Assembly: GCF_007567505.1 (NCBI RefSeq)
Contig: NZ_CP041783.1
Span: forward strand, 4,712,001-4,776,000
Length of the DNA stretch: 64,000 nucleotides
Direction: 5' to 3'
Source of the DNA: Shewanella donghaensis
Lineage (GTDB): Bacteria > Pseudomonadota > Gammaproteobacteria > Enterobacterales > Shewanellaceae
Of the stretch, positions 1 through 10,100 are shown piece after piece. The notes below the pieces were generated by a model, which worked only from the letters and a program-made list of their open reading frames with translations, was not told the DNA's origin and made no database searches. The position numbers and the translations under genes are program-made. Positions within the stretch are counted from its first letter, which is position 1, and the number at the start of each line of letters is the position of its first letter.

Positions 1-3000
1 AACAGTATCGTTAATATAACGCGCGCACTCGCTCTCTTCTTTAAGCATCACCCCAAGATTTTGGAAATCAACCACCGCTTTACCGTTAAGCAAAATATCA
101 ATGTTGGCTTTGGCATATGGGCGAGGGTGAATACCAATCTCAGTCACTTCCATGCGGTAAGTCAGTTCACCGTGTTGTGGCAGAACTTGACCACGACAAC
201 GCACTTTTTGAGACGCATTTTCAAGTGGTTGGAAACGACCATTTTCAACTAAGGTGTGCATACCAATATGCAGCATGAAGAACTGCAGTAATTGACCACA
301 ACCTTCAGCCATTAGTGAGCCAGCCATGACTTGGTCGCCTTGGAAGTGACAAGGGAAATACCAGTGATCAGGTGCCAGTGTTTTATGACCTTCAATGAAG
401 CCTAAGCCCCATGCTCCGCCATGCACATCCAGATTGCCAACTTGCTCAATCATTAAGAATTTTTCAGAGGCGAAGCATAGTGAATCTTGCTTACCTGAAG
501 CCAGTTGATGGTTTTGATGCTCACCTGCAAAACAACCGCCGATATCGGCGTGCAGTAAGTTATGGATTTGACCATAATCAAACTGGGTTTGAGCGCAATG
601 CAATAATGGCTCAAAACGTGGCTTATTCGGATTGTTAAACGCATCTTCACGCAGTTTAATTTCATCTTCGGTGCGAATTACGCCTTTACCATCATCAAGT
701 TCTTGGTCAGTAAAGAATCCTGCACAACCACCGTCCATTTTCAGGATCATCTTATCGCCAACAAAACACTCGTAAGAGAAGAAGAATAATAATGTCTCGC
801 CATTACGGGCAAAATTATTAATCTTAATGTCATAACGAAGTGTGTCGCCACCGCGAGGTAAGTCTTCTAAAAAGGTCAGCGTACAATCAAGTAAACGATA
901 AACGCGCTCACCTTTGTTTTCAAAATCAATGCCCAAATAACTGATCAACATTAAGTCACATTGACCTGATTCAACCGCGACAGCCCAAGGTATTTGGCCA
1001 TCAACTAAATATGGCGCATCAACTGGGATGTCATATTCAGTGGTCATTGAACAAGGTTGGTATTGGTTCATGGTGGCAGCTAATTTAGTGACACGAGATA
1101 CCAATAAATAATCAGTGGTTGGAAGACGTACACGACGTGAGTAGTTATCAATAACAGCGTAATCAGGGCCAAATACTTTGGCGATGTCGCCTTCAGCGTA
1201 TTCAACTAAGTCGGCATAATTCCAGATACATGGCTTATCCGCAGGGATAGGCGCGATATACGGTGGCACACTGGCGTGATTTGGACGAAGTGTAGGCGCT
1301 ACTGCAACTGGCTGAGCTAGCACGTTTACTGCTTGAGTCGGGGCGCTTTGTACTGGTAAGGCGTACGACTGCCCATTGGCCTGAGCAAGTTGTTGCTTCA
1401 TCAGTGCATCAGCTACTTTCAAGCCTTCATTACGGCTTTTTAAGAATGCCAGTTGAGCTTGATGTGCTAACCACTGGTTTTGTTCAAAAGCAGTTAAATG
1501 TGCTGGTGGAACTTGTGCTTGAGTCTGAGCTTGTGCAAGCGAAGGTGTTTGCACTGAAGATGCAGATTCCTGTTTAGCAGGACTGAACTGGGTAGAACGA
1601 TCTGAAAACGGCATAGGGGACTCTATTATTGTTGATGGTGAATTCACCATCGCTTGTTTAGTCGTTGAAGTATTTTGACGCTCACTCATTTGAGGTGCTT
1701 CAAAATGTCCTCGGCTCGCCATTGCTGTGACAGCAGTAGACGCTACGGGTTTTATTTGGGCTGTTTTAGCTCGGATGCTATTAATCTCAGCGAGTGGCGC
1801 ATCGACAATATGTTGGTAAATATCGCGGCCACCAAGGCTAACTTGCTTAACTAAGCTGAGCTTCTTGGCTGTTTGCTGCTGAATATCAATATCTAAACGT
1901 TGCTGACTCGCAAGTTGTTGCTCTGATGATTGACTTAGTAAGAGCTGTGAACATTGGTTTTCACTTAATGTGGCTACGATGGCATGTTGAGGCGCTGCTG
2001 CGTTATGAGGCAGAGCTGAGTTATTAAGAGCTGCTTGCTTAGGCAGAGCGAACAAGCCATGTAATAAACTGGCTATTCCCGATGCAGCAAAGGTATGGCC
2101 AATACAAGACTGAGCAGTAGTGCTTCGGGACTGGTTAAACAACTGCGATAAGGCTTGCGAAGCCTTTATGCTTGAAGAGTTTAAACAAGCAGGCGCTTGG
2201 TTTAATTCAACTAATTGAATATCCGTACTACTTAATCCAGTTTGAGTCAGCAAGGTATCAGCGATTGAGCCTACTTGTTCGCTGTAACCAAACTCTAGGC
2301 TTTCAATGGTGCCGTAACTGCCAGCAAAGCTAGATTCACTTGTACCTTCATCAGTCATATCTTGATCAGAAAGCGCGCCTAGGGCTTGATGAATCAAGTC
2401 CACATTGGAAGCGTTTGCTTTAGTGGCCTGCAATACGATAGCACCAGCACCTTCACCAATTGATAACGACTGACTTGGCTGAGCACTTGAACTTAAGTGA
2501 GCACTGGCACCCGCTTGAGAAAGCGAGGCTGTTTTAAGGACGATATTCTCAATGCTACCTGATAAGTCTACCGCAGCAATAATCACCGCATCCAAAGGCT
2601 CTTGGCGAGACTCCATAGCCAGTAGATTTTGCGCCACATCAATACAGCGGTTAACTGACTGCTCACCTGCAGAAATAGTGAAAGCAGGGCCATTAAAGTC
2701 CCATAGTGATGAGATGCGCGATGCCATAATATTACCAATGAAACTGGTATATTGATTCAATTTCGCCGCATCTAACACGCTATCCATCGCAATGGTTTCA
2801 AGTGCTTGGTATTCAGACTCTGACAAGCTGACGCCATGGGCTTTTAGACTTGCCGCTATTTGTGTGTGCAAGTTAACGCGGCCACGGAATTGATGTAATT
2901 CAAGCTCCGTTTCCATTGCTACAAGTACAGCAACCTTACTACCAGGTTCAAGCTTTGCATCATGAATTGCTTCATCTGCGACTTTCATTAATAGCAATTG

Positions 3001-4800
3001 TTGCGAGATTAAGCGGTCATCTTCATTTGGCGGCACTTTGAAGCGCAAGAAGTCAAAATCAAACTGATTGATATATGCACCTTTGGGGGCAGCTTCACCT
3101 TCAAGATTGATACCAAACTGTGATAATAATTCTGGGTGTTTATCTAAGCCTTTCCAACGTTTTTCTGGCAGGGCTGTAAATGCCGATTGTTTAGCGTCAA
3201 TCGCTTTAGCAAAGGCATTAATGCTTGATAATGGCCCAAAGTGAGCCGCCATACCGGTAATATGCATCGGCTCTTGGGCGTTGATTGTAGATGCATGAGT
3301 TGCAGAAGATTGAGCTGTAGAAGCATTAGTTGTCGAATTATCGGCTTGAGTTTTACCTTGATAAGACTCAATTAACAAATGCGCGTTACAACCACCAAAG
3401 CCAAATACTGAGACTCCCGCATGACGGGCATTATTTCCCGCTTTGTCTGGCCAAGGCAATACATCACTTGGCAAGTTAGTGTTACCAAAAGTACTGTTTG
3501 GTGAGTTGATTGGGGCGCTGACATTGATACTCGGAGGTAGTACACCTTGGCGCATGGCAAAAATCATTTTCATGATCCCAGGCATACCTGCAGCCGTTAA
3601 TAAGTGACCTAGATTTGATTTAGCTGAGCCAATTAACGGCGTATTAGTACCGTTAAGCTTTTCTTCAAAGAAGCGTTCCATTGAGGTCAGTTCAACTTTA
3701 TCACCTAGTGGTGTTCCCGTTGCATGGCACTCAATCACTTCAATATTGGCAGGGCCAAAGCTTTCATCATGCATCGCCGCATCGGCATAAGCACGTTCAA
3801 AGGCTTTTACTTGGCCGTCGCTATTTGGGCTGAGTACAAATTGGCCTTTACCGTCATTTGATAATCCAATACCGCTAACTAATGCGTATATATGGTCACC
3901 ATCACGTTCAGCATCTTCAAGACGTTTTAGTACTAATACGCCAGCACCTTCACCAGCAAACAGGCCTTTAGAATTACTGTCAAAAGGCGCTGAAATTCCA
4001 TGGTCTGGGTAAGCGTGGAATATTGAAAAACCCATATTAATAAAGAATGGGTCAGCACCTGATACCGCGCCAGCTAACATCATGTCAGCCTTACCAGTAT
4101 GCAAGTAATCACAGGCAAGTTTTAATGAGTAAACTGAACTAGCACAGGCTGCATCAAGGCTTAATTGCGCGGCGCCTAAACCCAGTGCATCAGCAACCAG
4201 TTTTGACGCGTTATGAGCAATGGCACCATTTGACAGTGACGCTGGGATTGGTTGTTGATTAAAACCTTCACTATCAAATGATTGTAAATTGAAGTTGGGT
4301 TGCTGCAATTTATGCTGCAAGGCTTTTTCAACTGCGCTGTGATATAGCGGTACAAATAATTCATTTGATTTTGCTGTTGGGAACGACAAGGTTCCCATGA
4401 CAATACCGGTGCGATTAAGCGTTAGATTGTGCTCAGCGTTATTAATATCAACACCCGCATCAACCAGGGCTTTACGGGCAGTATCGGTCGCCCATAAAAA
4501 GCTGTCGTCTAAGCCGTTAAATTGCTGCGCAGGAATACGGTAACCTTCAGCATTAAAGCTGAAGTTTTGAATGTAGCCACCTTTGTCGCAATAAAAGCGG
4601 TCTGATTCACCTTGTACACCCTGATAATCGGCTGGATTAGCATTCAGTTTTTGACTGCTAATGGTGCTACGAGAATCTTTTTTATCCAGCAGGTTTTGCC
4701 AAAATTTAACTGGGGTGTCTGCGTCAGGGTATTGGGTGGCTAAACCGACAACGGCGATTTTGGGTACGCTGTTATTGTTTGTTTTCGATTGAGAACTCAA
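1..4800 (-). CDS. pfaC: PUFA synthase subunit PfaC (5' part, runs off left edge)
   Basis: Multidomain subunit of the EPA (omega-3 polyunsaturated fatty acid) synthase; 1600 codons are visible and the frame is open to base 1. Domains in order: a ketosynthase with active Cys in LSLDAACASSV (about residue 217); a chain-length-factor-like second KS (about residues 480-900) whose active site reads FTISAGEQSV and so lacks the nucleophilic Cys; an Ala/Gln-rich linker; then a FabA-like dehydratase (from about 1190) with WYFPCHFQGD near 1485. A second FabA-like domain is expected beyond the edge. Start: TTG at 4800-4798 overlaps the pfaB stop as TTGA and is preceded by a strong AAGGAG. No ATG alternative fits. 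It is translationally coupled to pfaB. Confidence 0.96.
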   Translation of the reverse strand, partial: MSSQSKTNNNSVPKIAVVGLATQYPDADTPVKFWQNLLDKKDSRSTISSQKLNANPADYQGVQGESDRFYCDKGGYIQNFSFNAEGYRIPAQQFNGLDDSFLWATDTARKALVDAGVDINNAEHNLTLNRTGIVMGTLSFPTAKSNELFVPLYHSAVEKALQHKLQQPNFNLQSFDSEGFNQQPIPASLSNGAIAHNASKLVADALGLGAAQLSLDAACASSVYSLKLACDYLHTGKADMMLAGAVSGADPFFINMGFSIFHAYPDHGISAPFDSNSKGLFAGEGAGVLVLKRLEDAERDGDHIYALVSGIGLSNDGKGQFVLSPNSDGQVKAFERAYADAAMHDESFGPANIEVIECHATGTPLGDKVELTSMERFFEEKLNGTNTPLIGSAKSNLGHLLTAAGMPGIMKMIFAMRQGVLPPSINVSAPINSPNSTFGNTNLPSDVLPWPDKAGNNARHAGVSVFGFGGCNAHLLIESYQGKTQADNSTTNASTAQSSATHASTINAQEPMHITGMAAHFGPLSSINAFAKAIDAKQSAFTALPEKRWKGLDKHPELLSQFGINLEGEAAPKGAYINQFDFDFLRFKVPPNEDDRLISQQLLLMKVADEAIHDAKLEPGSKVAVLVAMETELELHQFRGRVNLHTQIAASLKAHGVSLSESEYQALETIAMDSVLDAAKLNQYTSFIGNIMASRISSLWDFNGPAFTISAGEQSVNRCIDVAQNLLAMESRQEPLDAVIIAAVDLSGSIENIVLKTASLSQAGASAHLSSSAQPSQSLSIGEGAGAIVLQATKANASNVDLIHQALGALSDQDMTDEGTSESSFAGSYGTIESLEFGYSEQVGSIADTLLTQTGLSSTDIQLVELNQAPACLNSSSIKASQALSQLFNQSRSTTAQSCIGHTFAASGIASLLHGLFALPKQAALNNSALPHNAAAPQHAIVATLSENQCSQLLLSQSSEQQLASQQRLDIDIQQQTAKKLSLVKQVSLGGRDIYQHIVDAPLAEINSIRAKTAQIKPVASTAVTAMASRGHFEAPQMSERQNTSTTKQAMVNSPSTIIESPMPFSDRSTQFSPAKQESASSVQTPSLAQAQTQAQVPPAHLTAFEQNQWLAHQAQLAFLKSRNEGLKVADALMKQQLAQANGQSYALPVQSAPTQAVNVLAQPVAVAPTLRPNHASVPPYIAPIPADKPCIWNYADLVEYAEGDIAKVFGPDYAVIDNYSRRVRLPTTDYLLVSRVTKLAATMNQYQPCSMTTEYDIPVDAPYLVDGQIPWAVAVESGQCDLMLISYLGIDFENKGERVYRLLDCTLTFLEDLPRGGDTLRYDIKINNFARNGETLLFFFSYECFVGDKMILKMDGGCAGFFTDQELDDGKGVIRTEDEIKLREDAFNNPNKPRFEPLLHCAQTQFDYGQIHNLLHADIGGCFAGEHQNHQLASGKQDSLCFASEKFLMIEQVGNLDVHGGAWGLGFIEGHKTLAPDHWYFPCHFQGDQVMAGSLMAEGCGQLLQFFMLHIGMHTLVENGRFQPLENASQKVRCRGQVLPQHGELTYRMEVTEIGIHPRPYAKANIDILLNGKAVVDFQNLGVMLKEESECARYINDTV

Positions 4801-7160
4801 GATTGTTCTCCTTCTAATTGTGGGGCTAAAGTAGCATCCGCTTGATGATTGTTAGCTTCAAACTTAAGTGTGCTAGTCAACAAATTCGCTAACCCATGTG
4901 TAAGGCAGGTAAACGAAACTGGTGCTTTGTGACTGATAAGCTGGGCAATACATTTAAGCAGCGCTGTTTGATCATCTCCACCTTTGGCATTGACAGCAAT
5001 GGCTTGGCAGGGCTCTGAAACTGTAGGACTTGTGCGAGCAATTTTATCAATCAAGGTGGTTGTTTGACGATCTGCACCGATTTCAACAAAAAGTCTCGCC
5101 CCTAATTTACGTGTGTTGTTAACCAACTCAGTAAAGTTAAGCGGCTGACAAAAGGTGTCAGCGATTGAGGTTGCAATATCAAGGCTGCTGACATTAATCG
5201 GTTGTGAACTTGCTGCGCTGATAAATTTTATCTGTGCAGTTTGTTCAAGCTGCTGACTTTCATGAAGTGCTTGTTGATAAAATTGAGCCACTTCGCAATG
5301 AATTAGCATGGCTGGCGCAGTATGCATTGCGGTAACGCGGTTTGCTGCGATGCCGCGTTTGCCGATTTGTTTTAGCAGCGCTTTACAGCTGTCTTCACAT
5401 CCTGCCAGCACGCAAGTATCACCTTGAATGATAGCGAGGTAACAACGAGGATATTGTGATAATACCGCTTCAATATCGGCAGGGGTTGCTCTAACAACAA
5501 AACTATTCCACACAATATCGTCAGCTTGGTTCAACTGCCATGCCTTGCGCACACAATCTAAACGACCTGAAATATCGGTAGTGAAAATAGAACTGGTTTG
5601 AGTTGCCTCAATCATACTGTGGGGTTGCTTCCAAATACCAAGGCTTGCCCACATAGACGCTTCGCCCATGGAGTAACCCATGGCAAAGTCAGGCTTAACG
5701 TTAAAATATTCGGTCAGCACTTTGGTTAAGATATAACTTGCACCAACACCTGCAATTGCCAGTTCACCCAAACTCATATCAGTGACTTTAGCGTTATCAG
5801 CATAAATGCTATCCGCCTGAAGCATGGCTTTTACATCACCATCACGCTCTAACTGAGCATATAAGTCAGGGAAGAAGCGCGGCAGTTGACTGAACATCTG
5901 TGGGTAAACTGTGCCAACACCAGGGTAGACGAAACAAAGACCATTCGCACCCAACGGCACATTGGCCGTAAGCATCAAACAACTACCTGATGGGGTCTTG
6001 TATTCAACTTCCGATGAAGAACTTTCTGAGGTTGTAGAGCTATTTGTTGATGAGCTAATTGTCGATGAGCTAATTGTCGCTAACATGGCTTCAATTTCGG
6101 TGCATGCACTTTCAATTGAATTGGCCATGATCACCGCAGCTTTACCTGCTTGGTGATCAAACGCGTGTAGATTGCTCAACATCAGTGCTAACAGCTTGCT
6201 GTGGTTCACATTGGTTGCTGAACCGGCACTTGTATTGGCAGTTGGGCTAGTTGTAACACTGGCACTTGGGTTAGTCATATCAGCAGTAATAGCGTTTAGC
6301 TGGCTTTGTAACTGCGTCAGTTGCTGCTGTATTCCTGAGACTGTGCTGGCAGATATTGGGAAAAACAACCTGGTGTTATCCAGTAATGAGCTTGCCTGCG
6401 CAAGTTCAGTTCCCTGAACGAATACAACAGCGTGTTGCATTTCGGCTTCAATAAAATTGAAACTGGCGACACGGCTTTGGTGCATTTCACTAAACCAATA
6501 CTGTTTACCCTTACTGTTATTGCCACTGTTATTCTCACTGTTGTTTTCAGTTGGCAAGCTACGAGTCGCAAGGTGGCCAATCAACTGAATCAGTTCAAAA
6601 AACTTATCTTTATAGCTAGTGCAATGAGTCGCATCGATTTGAGTTGGACTAATATGAGACCGTTTAGCTTGAGTTAGTGCTTGTTGCACTGCATCAGATA
6701 ACTCGTGACCTTCACCCATACCGGTTAAATAGGCATGGGGATGACACCGATGTTTTGCTGCAACAATTGCTGGCATCATTAACAAGCGGTATGGCAAAGC
6801 TGGATGGCTTAGCAATACTGTTTGTTGATGCTCAATGCGTTCAATAGCTTGGGCTAAATAGTCGCGAAAACTCATGTTTGAGTTTGTGGCGGTATTTGAT
6901 GTGCCATCTAATGACGACACATCAATTTCAAGCGGGATAGCTGTAGCGCCTAATGTTTCAGCCAATGAACAAGGTTTGATAGCGGCAAATGCATTGTTAT
7001 TTGCATGCAAGCAAGCATTAGTTCCATAAATCCCATTAGCAGCCTGCGTCAATGATGCTGCATCATTGGCAATCAGTTTTAAGGCGATGCGCATGCCTTT
7101 TACTGATGCAACGTTTGTTGGCTCAGACTTTGACATCGCAGAAGTTGATTGATTGCTCAC
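4797..7160 (-). CDS. pfaB: PUFA synthase subunit PfaB (acyltransferase)
   Basis: Acyltransferase subunit of the EPA synthase, 787 aa. The N-terminal half is a degenerate KS-like/linker region, with low-complexity stretches at about residues 205-215 (ENNS repeats) and 366-390 (Ser/Thr-rich). The C-terminal half is a malonyl-CoA:ACP transacylase-type domain with the nucleophile in GYSMGEAS (about 494) and a catalytic His motif AMHTAPAM in place of the usual AFHTPLM. The start codon is GTG (7160-7158), overlapping the pfaA stop as GTGA, with AGGAG upstream. In PUFA synthases PfaB is reported to help set the final product (EPA versus DHA). Family assignment is secure; catalytic specificity is inferred. 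Confidence 0.95.
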   Translation of the reverse strand: MSNQSTSAMSKSEPTNVASVKGMRIALKLIANDAASLTQAANGIYGTNACLHANNNAFAAIKPCSLAETLGATAIPLEIDVSSLDGTSNTATNSNMSFRDYLAQAIERIEHQQTVLLSHPALPYRLLMMPAIVAAKHRCHPHAYLTGMGEGHELSDAVQQALTQAKRSHISPTQIDATHCTSYKDKFFELIQLIGHLATRSLPTENNSENNSGNNSKGKQYWFSEMHQSRVASFNFIEAEMQHAVVFVQGTELAQASSLLDNTRLFFPISASTVSGIQQQLTQLQSQLNAITADMTNPSASVTTSPTANTSAGSATNVNHSKLLALMLSNLHAFDHQAGKAAVIMANSIESACTEIEAMLATISSSTISSSTNSSTTSESSSSEVEYKTPSGSCLMLTANVPLGANGLCFVYPGVGTVYPQMFSQLPRFFPDLYAQLERDGDVKAMLQADSIYADNAKVTDMSLGELAIAGVGASYILTKVLTEYFNVKPDFAMGYSMGEASMWASLGIWKQPHSMIEATQTSSIFTTDISGRLDCVRKAWQLNQADDIVWNSFVVRATPADIEAVLSQYPRCYLAIIQGDTCVLAGCEDSCKALLKQIGKRGIAANRVTAMHTAPAMLIHCEVAQFYQQALHESQQLEQTAQIKFISAASSQPINVSSLDIATSIADTFCQPLNFTELVNNTRKLGARLFVEIGADRQTTTLIDKIARTSPTVSEPCQAIAVNAKGGDDQTALLKCIAQLISHKAPVSFTCLTHGLANLLTSTLKFEANNHQADATLAPQLEGEQS

Positions 7161-10100
7161 ACCGACTCCTGCAAATCAGCAATTGCTTTAGCTGGGGCTA
7201 AAAAAGCCTCATTCAAGCTTTTACTAATGGTTGTTTTTGCTGCTGTCATGGTGCAACTTAAGCGACCATCTTCATGGTAAAGCGCAATATTTGCAGTCAA
7301 AGAGCGACTGGTACTTTTTACGACATTAAGCACTAAATAACCTTGGTCATTCGATGTAAATGGTGCGTAAGTGGTTAGCTCACCAATGGTTGATGGCAAA
7401 CTTGCTGCGTCATGCTTTATTCGCGCCCACACTAGCATTGCTTGTAGCAGTAGATCTTCTGCAAATGCCTGACTACCACCGAATTCAAGTTGCGCTTCAA
7501 AACCTAAACAATCAGTTTGTTCAACTTTTGGTAAGGTCACTTTGCAAATAAGCTGGCTATCATTAGCAACCAATACTTGCTTGATCCCTTGTAAACGTGG
7601 GCCATGAAATAAGCTGCCGTTTGAATAAAGTTCACTGTCAGTACTAATGGCTTGATTATTTTTAACGTTATCAATGATTGACGCCAAGTGAGCTATTTTA
7701 TCGGTTGCTGTAATGGCAACTTCATTAAGCAATGCACTGTTGACGATTAAGTTCGCTTGGTATTGCGGTCTTAATAACGCGTTAGCATCACTGTTACCGT
7801 CAAGTACTCGGCTAGAAATTAATGCTTTTAAGCCTTCAGCGGTTTCAGTTAACTGTAGAGTTAATTCTTGTGGCTGGGCCGACTCAAAAATAATGCCTTT
7901 AAGTAACTTATAATCTTTGGTGCTTACAGGTAAACCACACAGTTTTTGCGCTGTTTCACGCATCCATTGTATGGCGCACACTGTTGGCAGTACTGGATTA
8001 CCCGCGATGCAATGATCTTCAATGAAGGGCATTGCAACCGGATTAAGTACTCTTACAATAGATAAGCTGCGAGGCTTATCTGCTGCAGTTGCACTGTTAG
8101 ATACAGTATTTAAAAAAGATAATGTCAGCGAACTCTCAGCATTTAGCGCAGAGTCCGCATTAAGCTTTTTTACAGCTGAACCTGTTGCTTGTTCTGAAGA
8201 ATCTGAACCTTGCATGCTCGAACCAATCAGCATTTGAACACCGGTTTCAGATAACAGGCTGTGGGCAAATAAATTTGCGCCTTTATCTAACGGAATAACA
8301 TAAACGCCACGTTCAACAAACATCTTCTTTAATGCTGAGCTGACCATTCCGCCATCCCAAGGGCCCCAGTTAAAGCTCATTACTTTGGCTTGCGGATAAT
8401 TATTGGCAAGTTGTAATGCGGTTTTATTGAGGATCTCATTTGACATTGAATAGTCACTTTGTCCCGTGTTGCCGTAGAAACCTGCAGCAGATGAGAACAT
8501 AGCAACCAGCTTTAATTTACTCGCATCAATGGCATTAATGATACCTGCAAAGCCGGTGACTTTAGTGCCGTATACACGACCTAATTCAGCTAAGGTTTTG
8601 TCTTGGATATGCTTATCAGCCAATACACCTGCGCCATGAATGATGCCGGTAATTGATTTGAAAGCTGAAAGCGATTGCTTAATGGCATCATCTGAGCTGA
8701 CATCCATACTGATATATTCAGCACTTGCGCCCACTTCAGTGAATGCTGCTAAGGCGCGGTCAATCTCTAAGCTACTGGTAATTGGCCATACTAACGCGTC
8801 AATTTGTTTTGGCGTTGGCTTGTTACCTTGAGATTGAATAAAGCCAATTGCAGCTGCTTTTAACTCTTTAGCTTGCTTGCCTTGAGCCCATGTCGGCAGG
8901 TCAGTTGCAAGGTGTTGACTACGACCTGCAAGGATAAAGTGAGACTTTGTCTGTTTAGCAAGTGTAAGAGCACATTCAAATGTGACGCCCTTAGCACCGC
9001 CTGTGACTAACACAGTATCATTGCTATCAAGGGTCGTGGTTTGATAGCGCGTTTTCGCAGTTGTGGTCGCTGTTAATGTATGACGACCTTCGCTGCTTAT
9101 ACCTACCTCAACAATCTCATTGACAGCATTAACATCAAATAACTCAGCAATAACGGCATCAGCAAGGTCCACAGCTTCAAAGCTTGGGGCGATATCTAAT
9201 GCACGGCAAAACACCGTTGGCCATTCATGGCTAAGGGTTTTACTTAGACCTGAAAGCGCTGCTTGATTTAACTCAGCAGTGGCAAGTTCATTCGTGTTTA
9301 AGTAACCAAAACCACCATCAATACGACTTACTGTCATAAAGCTTACACGTTCAGTTTTTGCTAATTCGGTAAAGCTTTTCTGTAGGTGTTTAGCCATTAA
9401 GAAAGCTTGTTCAACAGCAACAAAACCGGCATCACTTAGCGGCATGACATTGTTCGTAGTGGCAAGTTGTGGTTGTAGGTGAACAAAACCAGCAACTTTA
9501 TGCGCTTTACTGATTTGGGCAATGACATCACTAATCGCTTCATCATTTACAGCCGTTAGGTTGTAACTTTTGATATCACTGCTTAGCGGTGATTGTGCGC
9601 TAGTGACTGATTCTGGACTACGAATAACGGCGACGGTTAGGCCTGTTGCGGTGAGTTTTTCTGCTAGAACACCTGCGTTATGACCATCATCATTGATGAC
9701 GATACACGCTTCTTTAGAAAAACAATCAACTAACTTATCCGCCGCTGGTAGCTTTTTTAGCGCGACTTCCTGATGTGGAGGTAAGTCTGTTGCTAAATCA
9801 GATGAAGTTGTCGCTACTTGTGGGGCAGAGTTTGTAGCTGCAGCAGAGTTCATAGCGCCTGCGGCTGACAGCTTGCTGTTCATATAGTCGACGATTTCAC
9901 CAAGAGTACGACACTCAGCTAAATCTTCTGGGTTAAGCTCCGGCAAGCCTGGTAGCTCATCTTGAACTGTACCTAATATTTCTACACGTTTGATTGAATC
10001 GATACCAAGGTCTGCTTCCATGTCCATGCTAAGTTCTAGCATTTCAGTTGGGTAACCGGTTTTTTCAGCAACCACTGACATCATGGTGCTTTGAACTTGT

